From CAWDMN01 sp963803155 (GTDB lineage: Bacteria; Acidobacteriota; Terriglobia; Versatilivoradales; Versatilivoraceae), in assembly GCA_963803155.1 (NCBI GenBank), contig CAWDMN010000017.1:1-26751 (forward strand): a DNA stretch of 26,751 bases. The letters run 5' to 3'. Shown piece after piece: positions 1-8,106 of the stretch. A program made the translations under genes and the position numbers. Position 1 is the stretch's first letter. The number at the start of each line of letters is the position of its first letter. The notes under the pieces are model-generated. The model saw only the letters and a list, made by a program, of their open reading frames with translations, did not search any database and had not been told where the DNA came from.

Positions 1-1
1 C

Positions 2-868
2 AAAAAGCATCTGATTCCCAAACAATATGCCGAACACGGGTTGAAACCAAACCAGTTGCATATTTCGGATGCCACCTTGCGAATGGTGATTTCTCAATAC
101 ACCCGTGAAGCGGGCTTGCGCAACCTGGAGAGGGAAATCGGCGGGATCTGCCGCAAGGTTGCCCGAAAAATCGCGGAAGGACAGGCCACGAAGCATCAAA
201 TTACTCCCGAAAATTTGAAGGAATTCCTGGGCACGCCGAGAATTCTCCCCGAAGAACTCCTCAAAAAGGATCAAGTGGGAGTTGCCACCGGCTTGGCTTG
301 GACTCCGGCGGGTGGAGACATCATGTTTATTGAAGCCACCGCCATGAAAGGAAAAGGTAATTTGACTTTGACCGGCAAGTTGGGGGAAGTCATGAAGGAA
401 TCGGCGCAGGCCGCCCATAGTTATGCACGAAGCAAAGCGCACGAATTAGGAATTGATGACGATTATTTCCAGCAGCACGACATCCATATCCATGTCCCGG
501 AAGGAGCCATCCCTAAGGATGGTCCTTCCGCGGGTATTACCATGGCGACCGCCATGATTTCCCTGTTCACCGGCAAGCCCGTAAAAAAGAGTGTGGCCAT
601 GACCGGGGAGATTACTTTGCGCGGAAATGTGCTTCCCATTGGGGGACTCAAGGAAAAAATCCTGGCTGCTCGGCGAGCCAAAATAAAGACCGTGATTATT
701 CCCTCCTTAAATCAAAAAGACCTGGAGGATTTGCCCAAGAATTTAGTGAAAGTCATGAAAATCGTTCCCGTCGAAGAAGTCCGGGAAGTTTTTGATATTG
801 CTTTGAGCAACCATGCGGTTGCTCCAACAGGGACATTCCGAAATCATGTCAGCTCCGCTCAGATATAA
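2..868 (+). CDS. lon: Lon ATP-dependent protease, C-terminal part (5' end outside window)
   Basis: The open frame enters from the left edge, so this is the 3' part of the gene. It encodes the end of the AAA+ lid and the whole LonC peptidase domain. The serine of the catalytic dyad lies in the motif KDGPSAGIT (codon at 527-529). The lysine lies in GGLKEKILAA (codon at 656-658), 43 residues later, the same spacing as S679/K722 of E. coli Lon. Lon is a cytoplasmic hexamer that unfolds and degrades damaged and regulatory proteins using ATP. The frame reads upstream of base 41 without a stop (KKHLIPKQYAEHGL), which is typical Lon sequence, so the TTG at 41 is not the start. The last 23 bases overlap thiL, implying translational coupling. 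Confidence 0.97.
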   Translation, partial: KKHLIPKQYAEHGLKPNQLHISDATLRMVISQYTREAGLRNLEREIGGICRKVARKIAEGQATKHQITPENLKEFLGTPRILPEELLKKDQVGVATGLAWTPAGGDIMFIEATAMKGKGNLTLTGKLGEVMKESAQAAHSYARSKAHELGIDDDYFQQHDIHIHVPEGAIPKDGPSAGITMATAMISLFTGKPVKKSVAMTGEITLRGNVLPIGGLKEKILAARRAKIKTVIIPSLNQKDLEDLPKNLVKVMKIVPVEEVREVFDIALSNHAVAPTGTFRNHVSSAQI

Positions 869-1874
869 AAGTGAGCTTCAGCTCATTGACTCCATTGAAA
901 AGCTGACCCGTAGAGTTTTTCCCCATCCTCGCCATCTGATTCTGCCGATCGGGGATGATGCTGCCGCCTTTCAACCCTCCAAGGGCTCGCTGTTGTTGGT
1001 TTCCTCCGATGCCCTGATCGAAGGGATCCATTTTGACCTGGAATATTTTTCTGCCCAGGATTTGGGCTGGAAGAGCCTGGCTGTCAATCTAAGCGACATC
1101 GCCGCCATGGGGGGGAAACCGCGCTTATTCACCACTAGCCTTGGTTTGCCTCCAGACCTTGACCCGCGGTTTATCCATCGTTTTTATCAAGGCATGCTGA
1201 AACTGGCCCTGACTTTTGGGGTGTGCTTAGCCGGTGGGGACACTTGCGCTTCCAGCGGAGGAATATTTCTGGATGTGACAATCCTTGGCGAGGTTCCTTA
1301 TCGCCAGATGATCACGCGGTCTGGCGCATGCGTGGGAGATATTATTTGCGTAACGGGAGAATTGGGCGGTTCCGCAATTGGGTTGGAAATCATGCAGCGC
1401 CATTTCTCCAGAATACCGCACAAAAGCGCCCACACTCTTCGGCAACTTCGCCCCTCTCCCCGCGTCGAAATCGGCCGCTGGCTGGCCGAACACAGAATGG
1501 CTTCCGCCATGATCGATCTCAGCGACGGTCTTTCGATGGATCTGCACCGGCTGGCCGCCAAGAGCAATGTGGGGGCGTTCCTGGAGGCGTCAGATTTCCC
1601 CAGTCCTCCCGTCGGCCCAAAACTGGCTTCAATGTTAACTCATTCCCTGCTACACTACACATTGAACGGAGGGGAAGACTACGAATTGCTGTTTACCGTT
1701 CCGCGCAAATTAAAATCCCGGATTCCGTCATCCCTTCACGGAATCAGGATCACCCCCATCGGAGAGATTATTCCCCGATCCCGCGGTTGCATAATGAGGG
1801 TTGGCGGTCAAACCGCAAAGTTGTTGGCCCGGGGATTTGATCATTTCCGGCAGAGGGAGCATCGCGCGGAATAG
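846..1874 (+). CDS. thiL: Thiamine-monophosphate kinase
   Basis: ThiL phosphorylates thiamine monophosphate to thiamine diphosphate with ATP, the last step of cofactor synthesis in the cytoplasm. The 342-residue product has the expected ThiL/PurM-like motifs in order: IGDDAA (35-40), a DALIEGIHF segment (55-63), NLSDIAAMGG (81-90), AGGDT (129-133), IDLSDGLSMDL (223-233) and GGEDYELLF (275-283). The acidic residues of these motifs bind Mg-ATP in the family, and all are present. I chose ATG 846 because SELQLIDSIEKL is the usual ThiL N-terminus and a CAGGGA sequence sits about 13 bases upstream. An in-frame ATG at 813 would add 11 residues. The gene overlaps the end of lon by 23 bases and is probably cotranscribed with it. 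Confidence 0.95.
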   Translation: MSAPLRYKSELQLIDSIEKLTRRVFPHPRHLILPIGDDAAAFQPSKGSLLLVSSDALIEGIHFDLEYFSAQDLGWKSLAVNLSDIAAMGGKPRLFTTSLGLPPDLDPRFIHRFYQGMLKLALTFGVCLAGGDTCASSGGIFLDVTILGEVPYRQMITRSGACVGDIICVTGELGGSAIGLEIMQRHFSRIPHKSAHTLRQLRPSPRVEIGRWLAEHRMASAMIDLSDGLSMDLHRLAAKSNVGAFLEASDFPSPPVGPKLASMLTHSLLHYTLNGGEDYELLFTVPRKLKSRIPSSLHGIRITPIGEIIPRSRGCIMRVGGQTAKLLARGFDHFRQREHRAE

Positions 1875-1981
1875 GGGAAAGAGCGCAAAACATCGGTGAT
1901 GATTTGAAGAGCGCCCGTCTCCTCACAGCTTTTGGGCACCCGCATCCGGTTCTGAAATACAAATTGAGGACTAAATTTTTT

Positions 1982-3460
1982 ATGCCCTGGAAGAAGATAA
2001 CTGCAATATTCTGCATGATGGGAATGAGTTTATTCATCCCCCGCGTGGGGCGGGCTCAAAATGCCAACATTGCCTTGGATGGGGATATCCGGATTTTCAC
2101 CACGCTGGCTGCGCTGCGCGTGGCAGGTTATAATCCACCTGGTCTAAATCCAGTGGGCCGGGACATCCTGAAGGAATTTAAGAACATTCCCCCGGAGTTT
2201 CTTCAGCAACTGCGGGATTATTATCAGGCCCACTCAAAAGATCAGAGGCCCGAAGATTTTCTTAGTCCTTATCTGTCTCTGGCGCTATTGTCGGAAGGGC
2301 CACCCGATTTCAAGCTCAGCATTCCTCTAACTAATCTTCCCCCCGATGCCAAGGCCGTATACGAATTCCTTTCCTTGATCCGGGATTTTTACAGGATCGG
2401 CAAAGTCGAAGTGGCCTGGAGCAGTTTTCGAAATCAGTACGATAGTGCCATTATAAAAACCCGCCCCTTCATCGATAACTTGATAATGCTCGCCAATGGC
2501 TATCTTCGAATTGCCAGCTACACTTACTTGGATCGCCGGCTCTTCTTCATCCCTGAATATTTGCTGCCCCCCAATACCCTCAATGCCCGCACTTACCAGG
2601 ACAATTATTACCTGGTCTTCAATCCAGCAGATCCCTTCAAAATAGAGGACGTGCGCCATCAATACCTCCATTTCCTGTTGGATACCTTTGCCCTTCGTTA
2701 CAACTTGGCCAAGGACACCCGGTTGGAACTGGTCAAATTTTTGGAATCATCCCCTCCGATGCAAGACCGGTATCGGAGTGACATCCAATTCATGGTGGTG
2801 GAGAGTCTGATTCGTGCCTTGGAGTTGCGCATGAATAAAGTGGCGGAGCCCAAGCTCAGTCAGAACCTCATCGAATACGTTAGAGAGGGCGCCATCTTCA
2901 CACAGTATTTTTATCTCGGACTCGAAGAATTTGAGAGTACTCCGGTGGGTATTCGGATCTTCTATCCCGAAATGGTTAAGAGCCTCGATTTCTCCAAGAT
3001 CAAAGAAAATTTCTTGACCGTACAGAGCACTCCCGAAGTGAAGCCGGTCGAACTGGGGGAAATTGAAAAACTGCTCAAACAGGCCAATATGAGCATGGCC
3101 AATGAAGATTTGGCCAGCGCCGGGGAAATTTATCGGGCCATCCTTCAAAAAATCGATCCCAACCATGGCGAAGCTTTGTATGGATTGGGAGTGATATCCA
3201 TCATGCAAAAAGAGAATCAGAAAGAGTCGCGCCTCGCCGCCCAAGAGTATTTTCAAAAAGCTGTGGTTTCCTCTACATGTACACCCGCATCCAAGGTCTG
3301 GGCTCATATTTATTTAGGCCGAATTTTTGATGTCGAGAGGAAGAGGGAGGAAGCTATTCAGCAGTACGAAGCTGCGATTGCGCTGGGCGATGATACACGA
3401 AATGCTCAAGAGGTGGCCAAAAAGGCTATTCAAGAACCGTTTGGAACCAAGAAACCATAA
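1982..3460 (+). CDS. Secreted TPR-repeat protein of unknown function
   Basis: The product is about 492 residues. It starts with a Sec-type signal peptide: a basic MPWKK start, a hydrophobic core, and a likely cleavage after GRA near residue 24. I do not recognise a named family for the 340-residue middle region, which is rich in aromatic residues and predicted helix. The C-terminal third (about 370-480) reads as two or three tetratricopeptide repeats, with segments such as LASAGEIYRAIL, GEALYGLGVI and EEAIQQYEAAIALG. It is probably an exported scaffold or assembly factor. ATG 1982 is preferred over a TTG 78 bases upstream because only the shorter form begins with a proper signal peptide. It lies about 107 bases after thiL and 80 before rnc on the same strand. 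Confidence 0.8.
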   Translation: MPWKKITAIFCMMGMSLFIPRVGRAQNANIALDGDIRIFTTLAALRVAGYNPPGLNPVGRDILKEFKNIPPEFLQQLRDYYQAHSKDQRPEDFLSPYLSLALLSEGPPDFKLSIPLTNLPPDAKAVYEFLSLIRDFYRIGKVEVAWSSFRNQYDSAIIKTRPFIDNLIMLANGYLRIASYTYLDRRLFFIPEYLLPPNTLNARTYQDNYYLVFNPADPFKIEDVRHQYLHFLLDTFALRYNLAKDTRLELVKFLESSPPMQDRYRSDIQFMVVESLIRALELRMNKVAEPKLSQNLIEYVREGAIFTQYFYLGLEEFESTPVGIRIFYPEMVKSLDFSKIKENFLTVQSTPEVKPVELGEIEKLLKQANMSMANEDLASAGEIYRAILQKIDPNHGEALYGLGVISIMQKENQKESRLAAQEYFQKAVVSSTCTPASKVWAHIYLGRIFDVERKREEAIQQYEAAIALGDDTRNAQEVAKKAIQEPFGTKKP

Positions 3461-3493
3461 TGCCGATTGAAAACTGATTTTCTTGCGCAAATC

Positions 3494-3518
3494 CCGGCAG
3501 GCGTGGGTGCCTCGCCGG
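3494..3518 (+). promoter_or_regulatory. Hairpin in the rnc leader
   Basis: CCGGC AGGC pairs with GCCT C GCCGG around a six-base GTGGGT loop, giving nine G-C-rich pairs with one bulged C. No T-run follows, so it is not a classic terminator. It ends 22 bases before the rnc start codon. E. coli RNase III cleaves a stem in its own leader to limit expression. A similar role here is an inference, and this stem is short for that enzyme. Confidence 0.45.
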
Positions 3519-3540
3519 CTTGAGCAGGACAATTGAGGAT

Positions 3541-4326
3541 ATGAAGCTTTCCGCTTTTAATAGAATCCGGCCGCTTTCCATTAAGCGGCTGCGCCGGTTG
3601 CTTAACAGCGAAATAAATCGCCTCGAGGTGATTCTTCATTATACTTTTCGGGACCCTGGCTGGTTGGACCGCGCCTTGACTCATAGTTCCGCTGCCCGGG
3701 AGACGGGAAGCCCTGAGGCCGTGGATAACGAGCAGCTGGAGTTCCTCGGAGATGCCATACTGGGATTTTGTATCAGTGACTACCTGTTTCGCAGTTTTCC
3801 AGGAATGGATGAAGGAGCACTCTCCAAAATACGTTCTCAATTGGTGAGTTCCGCCAATCTGCTGAAAATCGCCCGGCGGCTGGCATTGGGAGAATTCCTC
3901 TATCTCGGGCGCGGAGAGGAAAAAACCGGAGGCCGAACCAAAAGGACTTTGCAGGCGGATGCGGTGGAAGCCCTGATTGCCGCGGTCTATTTGGACGGAG
4001 GCTTGGGACCTGCACGCCGGTTTGTGATTTCCTGCTTTGAGGAGGATTTTGAAGCTCTTCGCAGCGGCACCTTTAACTTGCTCGATTTCAAATCCAAGCT
4101 CCAAGAGAAGCTTCAGGCTTTGAAAATCCTTTCCGCTGATTATGTCGTGGTGGATCAGAGCGGCCCGGAGCACCAGAAAGTCTTTTCGGTCGAATTGCGT
4201 TTGCGAGGAAAAAAAATTTCTGAAGGAAAGGGAGTATCCAAGAAAAGCGCTGAACAAGATGCCGCCCGAAATGCCTTGCTGGAGGAAAATGGGTGGCGGA
4301 CTGAATTGGATTTTGCAGAACCATGA
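3541..4326 (+). CDS. rnc: Ribonuclease III
   Basis: RNase III cuts double-stranded RNA and matures rRNA precursors and some mRNAs. The 261-residue product has the catalytic domain first, with the family signature NEQLEFLGDAIL. The metal-binding acids are E67, D71, D140 and E143, the last two in QADAVEALIAAVY. A double-stranded RNA-binding domain follows from about residue 183 to 252 (DFKSKLQEKLQ ... KKSAEQDAARNAL). Length is slightly above E. coli Rnc (226) because of a roughly 25-residue basic N-terminal extension. I start at ATG 3541, which has GAGG just upstream. A TTG at 3520 is possible but has no ribosome site. The order rnc then lepB places it in a conserved housekeeping context. Confidence 0.96.
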   Translation: MKLSAFNRIRPLSIKRLRRLLNSEINRLEVILHYTFRDPGWLDRALTHSSAARETGSPEAVDNEQLEFLGDAILGFCISDYLFRSFPGMDEGALSKIRSQLVSSANLLKIARRLALGEFLYLGRGEEKTGGRTKRTLQADAVEALIAAVYLDGGLGPARRFVISCFEEDFEALRSGTFNLLDFKSKLQEKLQALKILSADYVVVDQSGPEHQKVFSVELRLRGKKISEGKGVSKKSAEQDAARNALLEENGWRTELDFAEP

Positions 4327-4432
4327 GGTCTCAGCTTACGGGAGCACAAGAAATGGGCCTTGAGATCCCCTAAGCTCTGCAATATGCCCTTGCCAAGCAT
4401 CACTATTCTGATTTCATTAATCAAAGAATTCT

Positions 4433-5191
4433 ATGCACTCGACACTTCGTGATTATTTTGAAAGCCTGGTTGTCACCGTTATTTTGGCTCTCTTCGGCAC
4501 TACTTTCATCGTCCAGGCCTTTAAGATTCCCACCCCCTCCATGGAAGATAATTTGCTGGTGGGCGATCATCTGTTGGTCAACAAGTTCATTTTTGGAAGC
4601 AATGGATCTTTTTTGGGAAAAATTCTTCCGGCGAGAGAAATCCGCCGGGGAGATGTAATTGTATTCAAATACCCGGAAGATCTGACCAAGCATTACGTCA
4701 AACGGGCCATTGGAGTGCCGGGAGATCGGATCAAAATTGATAATCAGAAAATTTTGATCAATGGGCAGCTCATGGCAGAACCTTACATCTTCCACAAAAT
4801 GCCCGACCATAAAAACGTTTTGGTGCGCGACATTTTCCCTCTCTCGAAGGAAATCATGGATCGGCTGGCGGATTACGTGCAGAACCGCGACCTGTTCGAT
4901 AGCTATCTTTATTACAAGAACTATACTCAGGGGGATGAAATCGTGGTCCCTCCAGGCTATTATTTTGCCATGGGCGATAATCGCGACAACAGCGCGGACA
5001 GCCGATATTGGGGATTTGTCCCCCGCAAAAATATTGTAGGCCGCGCCTTGATCGTTTATTGGTCTTATGAGACAGATGCCGACGAACACTTGCGCACTTC
5101 CGTGGCTGACCGTTTTTACCAGTATGCGGACGTCATCATCAACTTCATCCGAAAAACACGCTGGAGCCGGTCTTTCCGGCTCATCAATTGA
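4433..5191 (+). CDS. lepB: Signal peptidase I
   Basis: Signal peptidase I removes signal peptides from exported proteins at the outer face of the cytoplasmic membrane. The 252-residue product has one N-terminal membrane segment (about 10-30). The nucleophilic serine S36 follows in IPTPSMEDN and the general-base lysine K90 in HYVKRAIGVPGD. The conserved box E is MGDNRDNSADSRYWGFV at about 181-197. An insert between boxes D and E (about 120-170) is longer than in minimal Gram-positive SipS-type enzymes, as in Gram-negative LepB. The gap to rnc is 106 bases with no strong ribosome site. The next gene starts 38 bases downstream, so an operon is likely. Confidence 0.95.
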   Translation: MHSTLRDYFESLVVTVILALFGTTFIVQAFKIPTPSMEDNLLVGDHLLVNKFIFGSNGSFLGKILPAREIRRGDVIVFKYPEDLTKHYVKRAIGVPGDRIKIDNQKILINGQLMAEPYIFHKMPDHKNVLVRDIFPLSKEIMDRLADYVQNRDLFDSYLYYKNYTQGDEIVVPPGYYFAMGDNRDNSADSRYWGFVPRKNIVGRALIVYWSYETDADEHLRTSVADRFYQYADVIINFIRKTRWSRSFRLIN

Positions 5192-5229
5192 CTTGAGGTA
5201 TTTCCTCCCCCTAAGACGGAGAATGACTG

Positions 5230-5856
5230 GTGAGCAAAACCGCCAAAATTCTTTTTCTCTTTTTCCTCATCGCAATTTTGGCGGCGGCTGGCGTTTTCTT
5301 CTTTTATTTGAGGCGGCAGGAAGATCTTCCTGCCCCGGGAATCAGCCGGGACGCCTCAGACCATTTCCTCGATAAAATTTCCAGTCTTGTGGGGTCGTCA
5401 CAGTCCGCCGCAAATGTCGTCGATTTCAGTGAACCTGAAATCAATTCCTTTCTGCATTACCATCTGGATCAATCTCCAGTTCAAGGGATCAAACGCTTGC
5501 AGGTCAGCCTGGCGGATCAACTGGCCACGGTTCGTGCCCGGGTGAATTTCGACGAATTGCCGCTTGAAAAAACTGGTGGGAAGAATACTCTTTGGCGAAT
5601 CATTTTACATGGAGAACACAATCTCGAACTGACGACCACTGTGAACATGAAGGATGGGGTGGGACAGTATCAAGTTCAGAGTGCCCGGTTTGACCAAGGG
5701 GAAATACCCAAATCACTTTTGAACTTGCTTGTTTCCAAATTGGCGGCAAAGAAAATCCCCAGCGTGGAACCAGACGGCTCTTTCCGTCTGCCGAAAGGAA
5801 TCGACCGGATTGAAATCAAGCCGGGTAGAGCCATCGTCTACCGGAAGACGGATTAA
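5230..5856 (+). CDS. Membrane-anchored protein of unknown function
   Basis: The product is 208 residues with one hydrophobic helix at about 5-26 behind a KTAK start. It is probably anchored with the rest outside the cytoplasm. The remainder looks like a small beta-rich domain containing the segment VVDFSEPEINSFLHY. I do not recognise a named family. The short motif FSExEIN is reminiscent of lipid-binding-like domains of the YpmS/DUF2140 kind, but that is a weak resemblance. The start is GTG at 5230, supported by GGAGA about seven bases upstream. It follows lepB by 38 bases and is followed by a terminator-like hairpin, so it probably ends the transcript. Confidence 0.75.
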   Translation: MSKTAKILFLFFLIAILAAAGVFFFYLRRQEDLPAPGISRDASDHFLDKISSLVGSSQSAANVVDFSEPEINSFLHYHLDQSPVQGIKRLQVSLADQLATVRARVNFDELPLEKTGGKNTLWRIILHGEHNLELTTTVNMKDGVGQYQVQSARFDQGEIPKSLLNLLVSKLAAKKIPSVEPDGSFRLPKGIDRIEIKPGRAIVYRKTD

Positions 5857-5900
5857 TATTTCATGATCGCTCCGCATTCCGACAAAAAGGGCGAAGCGAT

Positions 5901-5930
5901 GGCGAGCGATTCGCTCCGCCTTAGCTTTTT
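5901..5930 (+). terminator. Intrinsic terminator candidate after the lepB operon
   Basis: GGC GAGCG pairs with CGCTC (C) GCC around an ATT loop, giving eight pairs with one bulged C, followed by TTAGCTTTTT. It lies 45 bases after the stop of the anchored protein and before the radical SAM gene. Confidence 0.5.
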
Positions 5931-6028
5931 GCCAGAGCTTCAATTTTCTTCCCACTCTTTTCGATTTTCCGCTCACTGAGTCACACAGCTTTGCAGCTCT
6001 GATTCCGCAAGATTAGGTTTTCGTCCAC

Positions 6029-6937
6029 GTGTCCAGTGAACCTTCATATTTATCTCTTCTTCAGACCGGCGAGTTGGAGAGCCGTATTCAAGAAGCTTTC
6101 CAGCTCTTGTCCTGTTGCATGCTTTGCGCCAATCATTGCCGGGTAGACCGATATCAAAATGCTGCCACTGCAGTTTGTCGAACCGGCAAACTAGCGAGAG
6201 TATCCAGCTGGGGAGCTCATCATGGAGAAGAGCAGCCATTGAGCGGCTGGCGAGGTTCCGGCACAATTTTTTTCTCTGGCTGTAATCTTCATTGTGTATA
6301 TTGCCAGAATTGGGACATCAGCCAAAAGAAGGATAGAGAGGAAATTTCCGCGGAGGAGCTGGCACTTCTCATGCTTCGCTTGCAGGAACAAAGATGCCAC
6401 AATATCAATTTTGTCTCTCCAAGCCACGTCATTGCCCCCATCCTCGAAGCCACCTGGCTGGCTGCCCGATCGGGACTTCGGCTGCCATTGGTTTACAACA
6501 CGGGGGGATATGACAGCCTGGAAGGTTTGAGATTATTGGACGGCGTCATCGATATTTATATGCCCGATATGAAGTATTCCGAATCTTCCCTCGGCCTTGA
6601 ATATTCCAAAATCAAAGATTATCCATCCGTCAATCGTCAAGCGGTCCGGGAGATGCATCGCCAGGTGGGCGACCTGAAGTTGGACAAGAATGGAATTGCT
6701 CTGCGCGGCCTGCTGGTGCGTCATTTGGTGCTTCCCGAAGGCTTGGCGGGAACCAAGGACACACTGGAATTTCTGGCCAGGGAAATCTCTCTCGACACCT
6801 ACGTAAATATCATGGACCAATATCATCCCTGCTACCGCGCCAATGAATACCCTCCACTCAACCGGCGCCTCGACAGTCAGGAATATCAAGAAGCACTTCA
6901 GGCTGCGAGGAGCCTCGGCCTCCACCGCTTGGATTAA
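6029..6937 (+). CDS. PflX-type radical SAM protein (COG1313)
   Basis: The 302-residue product belongs to the radical SAM superfamily. The SAM-binding iron-sulfur motif CxxxCxxC is at C85, C89 and C92 (GCNLHCVYCQN). A second cysteine set precedes it at C30, C33, C37 and C50 (CMLCANHC ... AVC), typical of the PflX branch. Other PflX landmarks are GSGTIFFSGCN, NINFVSPSHV, VYNTGGYDS, DIYMPDMKYS and LVRHLVLP. These proteins are often called pyruvate-formate-lyase activating enzymes, but no glycyl-radical enzyme is in the window, so the substrate is unknown. The start is GTG 6029 with only a weak AGG upstream. Overall length and end match the family. Confidence 0.9.
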   Translation: MSSEPSYLSLLQTGELESRIQEAFQLLSCCMLCANHCRVDRYQNAATAVCRTGKLARVSSWGAHHGEEQPLSGWRGSGTIFFSGCNLHCVYCQNWDISQKKDREEISAEELALLMLRLQEQRCHNINFVSPSHVIAPILEATWLAARSGLRLPLVYNTGGYDSLEGLRLLDGVIDIYMPDMKYSESSLGLEYSKIKDYPSVNRQAVREMHRQVGDLKLDKNGIALRGLLVRHLVLPEGLAGTKDTLEFLAREISLDTYVNIMDQYHPCYRANEYPPLNRRLDSQEYQEALQAARSLGLHRLD

Positions 6938-7093
6938 TCCAGCATCACGTACTTTTTTCATATAGCGATCGACCTTGAAAGGGATTCCCTGCTTCGGAGC
7001 CTGGCAATTCAACTGACCCAGTTTGCCGCGGCTTGCGGCAGATATCCGAAGGCTCCCACCAAAGACGACACTGGGGGGGCCATGATAATCGCC

Positions 7094-7122
7094 TCGACAA
7101 ACGTAAACTTGTTGTTTATGCT
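7094..7122 (+). promoter_or_regulatory. Putative promoter of higBA
   Basis: TCGACA (7094-7099), a 17-base spacer and TATGCT (7117-7122) resemble a sigma-70 promoter. A transcription start about seven bases on would coincide with the higB ATG at 7129, so the toxin mRNA could be leaderless or nearly so. Confidence 0.4.
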
Positions 7123-7128
7123 TTTTTC

Positions 7129-7410
7129 ATGATACGTTCGTTTGCCGGCCGTGAAACAGAATGCTTCTTTGCCACGGGAAAGTCCCGTCAACTACCCGCG
7201 ACAATTCAAAAAAGAGCGGCCATGCGCTTCACCCAACTCAGTGCCGCCATTTCCCTTGATGATTTGCGACAGCCTCCCTCGAACCATCTTGAGGCCTTAC
7301 AGCGTCACCGCAAAGGACAATGGAGCATCAGGATCAATGATCAGTGGCGGATTTGTTTTCGAATAAAAGATGAAGATGCTTTTGTTGTCGAGATCGTCGA
7401 TTATCAATAA
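7129..7410 (+). CDS. higB: HigB-family toxin (RelE superfamily ribosome-dependent mRNA endonuclease)
   Basis: The 93-residue product matches the HigB/plasmid-maintenance-killer family. It has MIRSF at the start, a central helix pair with SLDDLRQPP, then the conserved core HRKGQWSIRINDQWRICFRI and a C-terminal acidic stretch ending in VDYQ. Toxins of this family cut mRNA on the ribosome, and growth arrest is relieved by HigA binding. I place the start at ATG 7129 because MIRSF is the family N-terminus. Upstream in-frame starts would add unrelated residues. The toxin-first order with the antitoxin 12 bases downstream is the classic hig arrangement. The conserved basic and aromatic residues of the core are present, so it looks intact. 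Confidence 0.93.
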   Translation: MIRSFAGRETECFFATGKSRQLPATIQKRAAMRFTQLSAAISLDDLRQPPSNHLEALQRHRKGQWSIRINDQWRICFRIKDEDAFVVEIVDYQ

Positions 7411-7422
7411 GGAGACCCGAGC

Positions 7423-7722
7423 ATGACAATCCATAACGGATTACCTCCCATTCATCCTGGGGAATTTCTTGCCGAGATTATGGCAGAGCGGAACATATCA
7501 CAAGCAGAATTTGCGAGGGTAATTGGGATTTCTCCCATGCGGATTTCGCACCTTATCAAGGGAACTCGCCCCCTTACAGCCGAGATCGCCTTGCTGATGG
7601 GACGAGCACTCGGACAATCGCCACAATATTGGCTTAACTTGCAGACAGCTTATGATCTCAAGAGGGCCGAAAAAATGATTGGCCGGCGCTTGTTGACGAT
7701 TCGTCCCCTGGCACACGCTTGA
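7423..7722 (+). CDS. higA: HigA-family antitoxin, HTH DNA-binding protein
   Basis: The 99-residue product is a Xre/Cro-type helix-turn-helix protein. It starts with PPIHPGEFLAEIM, the hallmark of HigA (VapI) antitoxins. The HTH spans about 20-75, with SQAEFARVIGISPMRISHLIKG as the core and RPLTAEIALLMGRALGQSPQYWLNLQ after it. It should neutralise HigB by direct binding and repress the higBA promoter as part of the complex. AGGAGA lies about 12 bases upstream of the ATG. The spacing of 12 bases after higB indicates one transcript. Confidence 0.95.
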   Translation: MTIHNGLPPIHPGEFLAEIMAERNISQAEFARVIGISPMRISHLIKGTRPLTAEIALLMGRALGQSPQYWLNLQTAYDLKRAEKMIGRRLLTIRPLAHA

Positions 7723-8106
7723 GCCATTGGCTGAATCTACCAGAGGAGCATGGCATCAGACGATTAATGGGATAATAAAAGCGGAAGAAAATGGATTGAT
7801 GAAGAATCAGGAAGATCGAAATGCCCCGGCTAAAAAGTGGCCACGGATCGACATAAACTTTCATGGATAGAAAAAGCCCCATCATCATTATTTCTTCCTA
7901 ATCCATGCAAATCCTCGGCTACAAAAATAAATCCCGGATACCAGGAGTTATGATCTCTTCACGGAACTCAACAAGCCTAAAGCTAAATGCTAATATCGCG
8001 CTCCCAAAATGACCGAATATGAACTAGCGCTCCTGAGTGAATCTAATATGTGAAAAATCTTTCAGGGCCGAGGTTAAGCGCTATAAATTTGACGAGGCGG
8101 AACCAA
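7723..8106. other. Non-coding gap between higBA and the DJ-1 gene
   Basis: I see no full gene here. A 14-codon ORF at 8010-8054 (MTEYELALL...) ends at once and could be the stub of a lost gene. A 23-codon ORF at 7799-7870 lacks a well-placed ribosome site. No terminator or tRNA is evident. Confidence 0.5.

Noticed and set aside
7799..7870. 23-codon ORF after higA
   Set aside because: Too short, and its GGAAGAAA is too far from the ATG to be a good ribosome site.
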